From: Anaeramoeba flamelloides
Lineage: Eukaryota > Metamonada > Anaeramoebidae
DNA length: 64,000 nucleotides
Direction of reading: 5' to 3'
Assembly (NCBI GenBank): GCA_027625915.1
Contig: JANTQA010000036.1
Coordinates: 11,429,001 to 11,493,000 of the forward strand
The notes under the pieces were generated by a model. It worked only from the letters and a program-made list of their open reading frames with translations. It was not told where the DNA came from and ran no database searches. Both the position numbers and the translations under genes were made by a program. Of this stretch, positions 59,403-64,000 are shown piece after piece. Each line of letters starts with the position of its first letter. Within the stretch, counting starts at the first letter, position 1.

Positions 59403-60450
59403 AATTAATACTGCTTCCAAATGTAAAACAATGAGATTTTCCTTGTTTTTTGATCATTCAAGGAATTTTTTTAATTGCAGAAATCTCAAAAAACCAAATA
59501 ATTCAAACATAAGGTCAAACACTGAAATTCCAAAGCATCTTTTATTTTTTTGAGAATTGATACAGTTTTATTTGAAATTTTATTTTAAAAGCAAATGACC
59601 ATTTTTATTTCAGAACAAAGAATTTGAACACCTTCGTATAGTAACGGTTTTTGATCATTTCAATAAAAAAATGAGAGACTCAAAATTATTTAAATTGTTG
59701 GGGTACAAATTTATTAATTTATTTTTGACCCCCTTTTGAAAATTTACTATCTAATTTTACTTTTTTGATTTTTTCTCAACAATTTTTTGTTTTTATACAG
59801 TGATCCCAAATAAATAGACGAACTTGTTCAAGTCATGGTATGTTAACAAATTATTGGACACAATCTTGTATGGCTATAATTATAAGAAAATGAACATACT
59901 CTAGAACTATTTTTGATTACTGTTAAATTCAATTAATTGTATTAAAATTTTTGATCCGATTTTCATTTTGTAAAAATTTTTACCAATTTTTGAACCAAAA
60001 AATTTATTGGTTTAAATGTAAGAGAAAGTTTGGGAAATTAGTGGTCTTCGTAAATATTCTTTGTAAAGAACTGTTTTGAAATGAGAGTTTCACAAGTTAA
60101 AAAAATGGAAATTGAACTAAAAATCTTTTTATATTTTTTTGAATTTATCAATATTGCCCAAGAAATAAAAATTGTTGTTTGAATGAAAGTCCAAAAACTT
60201 AAAGTTTGTGTTTTGTATTTAATGGTTTTGAATACATTTTAATTTTACAATTTTGGGTCAAGAAAATAAATGAAAAAAAAAAGAAAGAAATTCATTTGAA
60301 TATTTTTTTACAAAGTGTATGGCCTCAATTGTACTGTACCTTTTGAAAGGAAATTTAAATTATAGGATACTTCGGGTGTACTTTACATTTCTTTAATAAT
60401 AATAATAATTAATAAAAAACATTGCCGAATAAAGATCATTTTTTTTATTA
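58738..60450. other. Gene-free stretch with long homopolymers
   Basis: Contains T runs (near 58650, 58910, 58960, 59070), a 29-base A run (59371-59399) and, at 59799, CAGTGATCCCAAATAAATAG after TA, which looks like one Tc1/mariner-type end without a visible partner. I see no gene. Confidence 0.4.
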
Positions 60451-60885
60451 CCGTTGTGGAAAAAAAGTGAAACATGGAAAAAAAGTGAAACACGGTTTTT
60501 AATTGGGAACATTGCTGAAAATTCAAATTAAGATCAATGAAAAAAAGAATAAATAAATAAATAAAGACAAAATGAAGTATTCGCCACAATAACAGTTTAT
60601 TAAATACTCTCTTTTGGTATGGGTTTTTCTTTGATTGATAAATTATTAAAAATTTGTTCAAAAAATTGACTATTTTTGAGATCTCCAAAACCACAACCTG
60701 AATTTCGATAAATCAAGTAGATTTAAATTGTATTTGTTGGGTCGATTGAAAATAATATAATGAGTTATTATTTGAAGTTAATTGGTTTCTTCTTTTTATT
60801 GATTTTACTTTTCATTTTCAGTAATGTTCCCAATTAAAAAATGTGTTTCACTGTTTTTCCAGTTTCACTTTTTTTCCACAACAGT
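60451..60885. mobile_element. Mariner-like MITE R2, copy 2 (435 bp, intact TIRs)
   Basis: The left end CCGTTGTGGAAAAAAAGTGA and the right end on the other strand (ACTGTTGTGGAAAAAAAGTG) are inverted repeats. They are followed by a second inverted pair, AAACACGGTTTTTAATTGGG-AACATT versus AATGTTCCCAATTAAAAAATGTGTTT. The interior is non-coding. A GTTGTGG start is frequent in Tc1/mariner relatives; flanking TTA/TAA may be a TA target site. Partner at 27945-28385. Confidence 0.75.
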
Positions 60886-63800
60886 TATCATTATTAAATG
60901 GTGGCGCAGTACTCCCGTTTTTATTTGCAAGCAATTGTGGCTTTTGGGTTGTTCTAATTTTTTTTTTTTTTTTGACCACCATTCTAAAGGAGAATAATCC
61001 CATAGATACATTGTGCTGAGTAATTTTTTTTTTTTTTTACAAATTTTAAATTTGGTTTCATAAAATTTTATATTAGCAAGAATTTTTGTTTCTATTTTTT
61101 AGTTTAGCTTACATTTTGTTTTTCTCTATCAAAGGACAAAAAACAATAAGTCACTTTTTTTAATAATAAAATGGCTGGAAATTATTACCATTTTTAAATA
61201 TTTTTCGACTTTAATTTTTTTAGCTTGATTCAAATACTAATACTTAAATTCAAAATTTAGAACAAGTTTTTTCATATAAAATAGAAGCCAAAACACCAAA
61301 TAAAACAAAAATTTAAAAATTTTCACTTTTGGAAATTCGGGATTTATTGATAAAACTCTGTAAAATTTACTTTTTTTGAATTTTTGTTTCAACAATTTTT
61401 CTATTCAGAGGAAATTTGTTTTAAGATTTTGGAAATAGGTATTATTTCAGTTTGAGTAATTTCAATTTCAGGAAATCTTGTATAATTAGAGAAAAATAAG
61501 AAGAATAAATCTCTGAGATTTAACTAACAATTTATCAATTGAGTATTATCTTTATTTTATGTTATGTAAGAACTGAAATGTAATGTTGTAAAATGAAAAA
61601 ATACTTTAAAAGAATATCTGCAAAAGGAAAGACAAAACATTACCAATTTTAGGTTTTTTTGGGATTTTTGATCAAAATTAAAAAAAAAACATTTAATGAT
61701 CCTAAAACTTTTTCCGAAATTCTTTGAACAAAATAAAGCTAAAATTAAAATCAATTTTTTTTTTTACCTATCTTACTTTCTACTTCGTCTGAAAGTATAT
61801 TTATACCACATTACACTCAACTCTAGAATATTTTTAAAACGAGGCGGAAAGTAGGAGTGAACCAAGATCATTTTGATTTTCAAATCTTTTCATGTTAAAT
61901 TTTGAATTTGGAGAGAAGAAAATAGTTTTGCACAAATTATGTAAAATTTTTGAAAAAAAAAAAAAAACTAAATTTTAAACGTAATAACTCGATTTCTTGA
62001 CTCAGGAATCTTTTAAGTCAATAAATATGTTGTTAGTCATCACAGTATTATTCACGAATGATAAAATACATATTTTTATTAGGGATTTTGAAATTACTAT
62101 ATTTTAGGTTTGAGCAATTTCAATTAAATGAATCTTTCTTGATGGGTGAAAAATTAGAAGAATAATATTTGAACACGTTCACTTTTACAATTATTTTAGA
62201 ATTACTAACGATGATTCATTTTTTATTTTTTTTTGATTGACTTATTTTTTTTGTTATCTGTATTTCCTTTTTGTGTTTTTTTTTTTTTTTTTTGGTTTTT
62301 CAATTTGGGAAAAGAAAAAATATTGAATAAATTCATGGAATCAATTTGGGGTTTGTGTTTTTACAAAATTTTATAAGAATGGTATTTGAAATTTAAATGG
62401 AACAAACTTTCGGATGATTATCAATTCAGAAATATTCATTTCATTTAGGATTCTAAGTTCGCCGGAAATAACAAATATATACAACACAAAAGTATCAAAC
62501 AATTAAATAGAGACAACAAATTTCAAATCTATTCCTTGGAATTTTATTTTTTCTTGAAAACTCTATTTGTACAAGAAAAAAAGGGAATTTGAAGTGAAAA
62601 ATTTTTTTATATTTATTATACAAATACCAGTAACTATTGGAAAAAAAAAATATTTTTTTTATACTTTCCTTTACCAATTAAACTTCTCTTCGACTACACA
62701 AAGCTCTTAAAATAAAACACTCAATTATATTTCTCGTTTAAATAAATAAAAAAAAAAACAAATAAATAAAAAAAAAAAAATTAATTATCTGAATTTGATT
62801 GTTAGTAGACCTTTGTTTGTCTTTAACTTTTTATCTTGTGAAAATTTTAAAATTTTATTTTTCTGCTACACCAAATAATTAATTTTCATTAGATCTTAAT
62901 CTAATTATCCAATAAGAAATTTCTTCAATTTGTTTAAATGTAATTTAAAAAGCGTTTTATTTGAATGAAATGTTTTAAAATGAGAATCTATTTTCATTTT
63001 CCAAACAATTTTTTTTTTTTCAAAATCAATATTTAAATAATAGATAAACAATGAAAATTATTTTCAAATCAAAAACCAATTTATTTTTTTGACTCATCAA
63101 ACTTTACTTTATTAAGGAGACACCATCCAAACAAATACTGAATATAAATTACAAATGTCATCTTTTCATTTTAGTTAAGGCTCTTATGATCATTTGACAA
63201 CATATTAAAAAAAATTATTTTTGCAAACAAATGAAAGTATTTTTCGATTTTATTTTTTGTTCACTATAAATACCCTACTAACCACAGAGCAGTATTAAGT
63301 TTGGTATTGATTTATGGTGAAATTTATTGGATTTTACTGGGTTATTAGTGTTATTATACCAATCACTAATTTAAATGAAAACCCCAATTGAATAATGATA
63401 TTCTTGGCGGTGATTTTAAGGTGTAGGAAAGTAAGGTTTTAAACTAGAACAAATAATAAAAACCAAAAAAATACTAATTTTTTAATATTTGGATAAAAGA
63501 TCAGAAATACTTTAAACAATATAAAAGGATTATATTTGTAATGTATATTCAGTATTCATTCGGAACTTATAATATTTTTTTTTACCCTTCAATATATTTT
63601 TATTTTCACATTAATCAATATTTCTATTAAATTTAAAGACAAATAAAGGTTCAAAATATTACTACTACTATTATTGATTAATTTTATTTTAAGAAAAGTA
63701 AACTCCATATTTTTACATTAAGGAGAAAGAAGTAAAAAGTATTTTTAAAATTAAAAGTGGGGGTATATAATTTTCCTTTTAATTAAAAATCAATTTTTTC

Positions 63801-63890
63801 AAGTCATTAATCCATATATAATAATAACGTATTTTTAGTAACTGGTTAAACAACTTTTAAATGGAATATTATACCCATTAAGCCTGAAAA
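60886..63890. other. Gene-free AT-rich stretch
   Basis: T and A homopolymers (60959-60974, 61027-61040, 62279-62294) and no exon, tRNA or clear transposon that I can support. Confidence 0.4.

Positions 63891-63936
<46 letters not shown>
63891..63936. repeat. (ATT)n microsatellite
   Basis: Forty-six bases of uninterrupted ATT/TAT trinucleotide repeat, about 15 units. Confidence 0.95.
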
Positions 63937-63937
<1 letters not shown>

Positions 63938-64000
63938 TTTTCAAATTGAATATTAGAATAAATATTTTTAAACATTACAAGAAAAAGTATCCTTTGGAGA

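Noticed and set aside
60451-60694. A 103-codon minus-strand frame
   Set aside because: It lies mostly within the R2 MITE and its low-complexity interior; the frame is not kept in the copy at 27945.

Overview
The window looks like nuclear DNA of a free-living unicellular eukaryote, probably an amoeboid protist. The background is extremely AT-rich. Genes carry short GT-AG introns next to a few very long ones, homopolymer runs are everywhere, proteins have long Asn/Gln/Glu-Lys low-complexity stretches, and the standard stop codons are used. A neurofibromin-type RasGAP beside a giant Cys-rich multi-pass receptor fits amoebae such as Anaeramoeba or an amoebozoan, but that placement is inference.

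Layout: (1) 1-1118, the probable 3' end of a + strand gene cut by the window edge. (2) 2319-7972 (-), a six-exon cohesin kleisin (RAD21/REC8) gene. (3) 7973-12137, intergenic DNA with three copies of a hairpin MITE. (4) 12138-15710 (-), an intronless 1190-residue Asn/Gln-rich protein. (5) 15711-29563, repeat-rich DNA holding two tRNA-Phe(GAA) genes in a ~1.9-kb duplicated segment. (6) 29564-38353 (-), a four-exon neurofibromin-like protein (RasGAP, Sec14-like, PH-like) with a 5.5-kb third intron full of repeat DNA. (7) 41565-49923 (-), a 2729-residue surface receptor whose signal peptide lies on a separate 55-base exon. (8) 49924-58060, intergenic DNA containing a DNA element split by a LINE insertion with visible target-site duplication. 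(9) 58422-58737 (+), a small UBA-like gene, preceded by a possible Myb/SANT-like relic. (10) 58738-64000, intergenic repeats ending in an (ATT)n microsatellite.

The recognisable genes cover unrelated housekeeping and signalling roles: chromosome cohesion, Ras inactivation at membranes, surface sensing or adhesion, and Phe decoding. They form no operon or obvious joint pathway. Most of the window is non-coding. Much of that is small non-autonomous DNA elements (at least four families with terminal inverted repeats), two LINE remnants and other dispersed repeats, several of them inside introns. I saw no convincing CRISPR array, rRNA gene or viral element.
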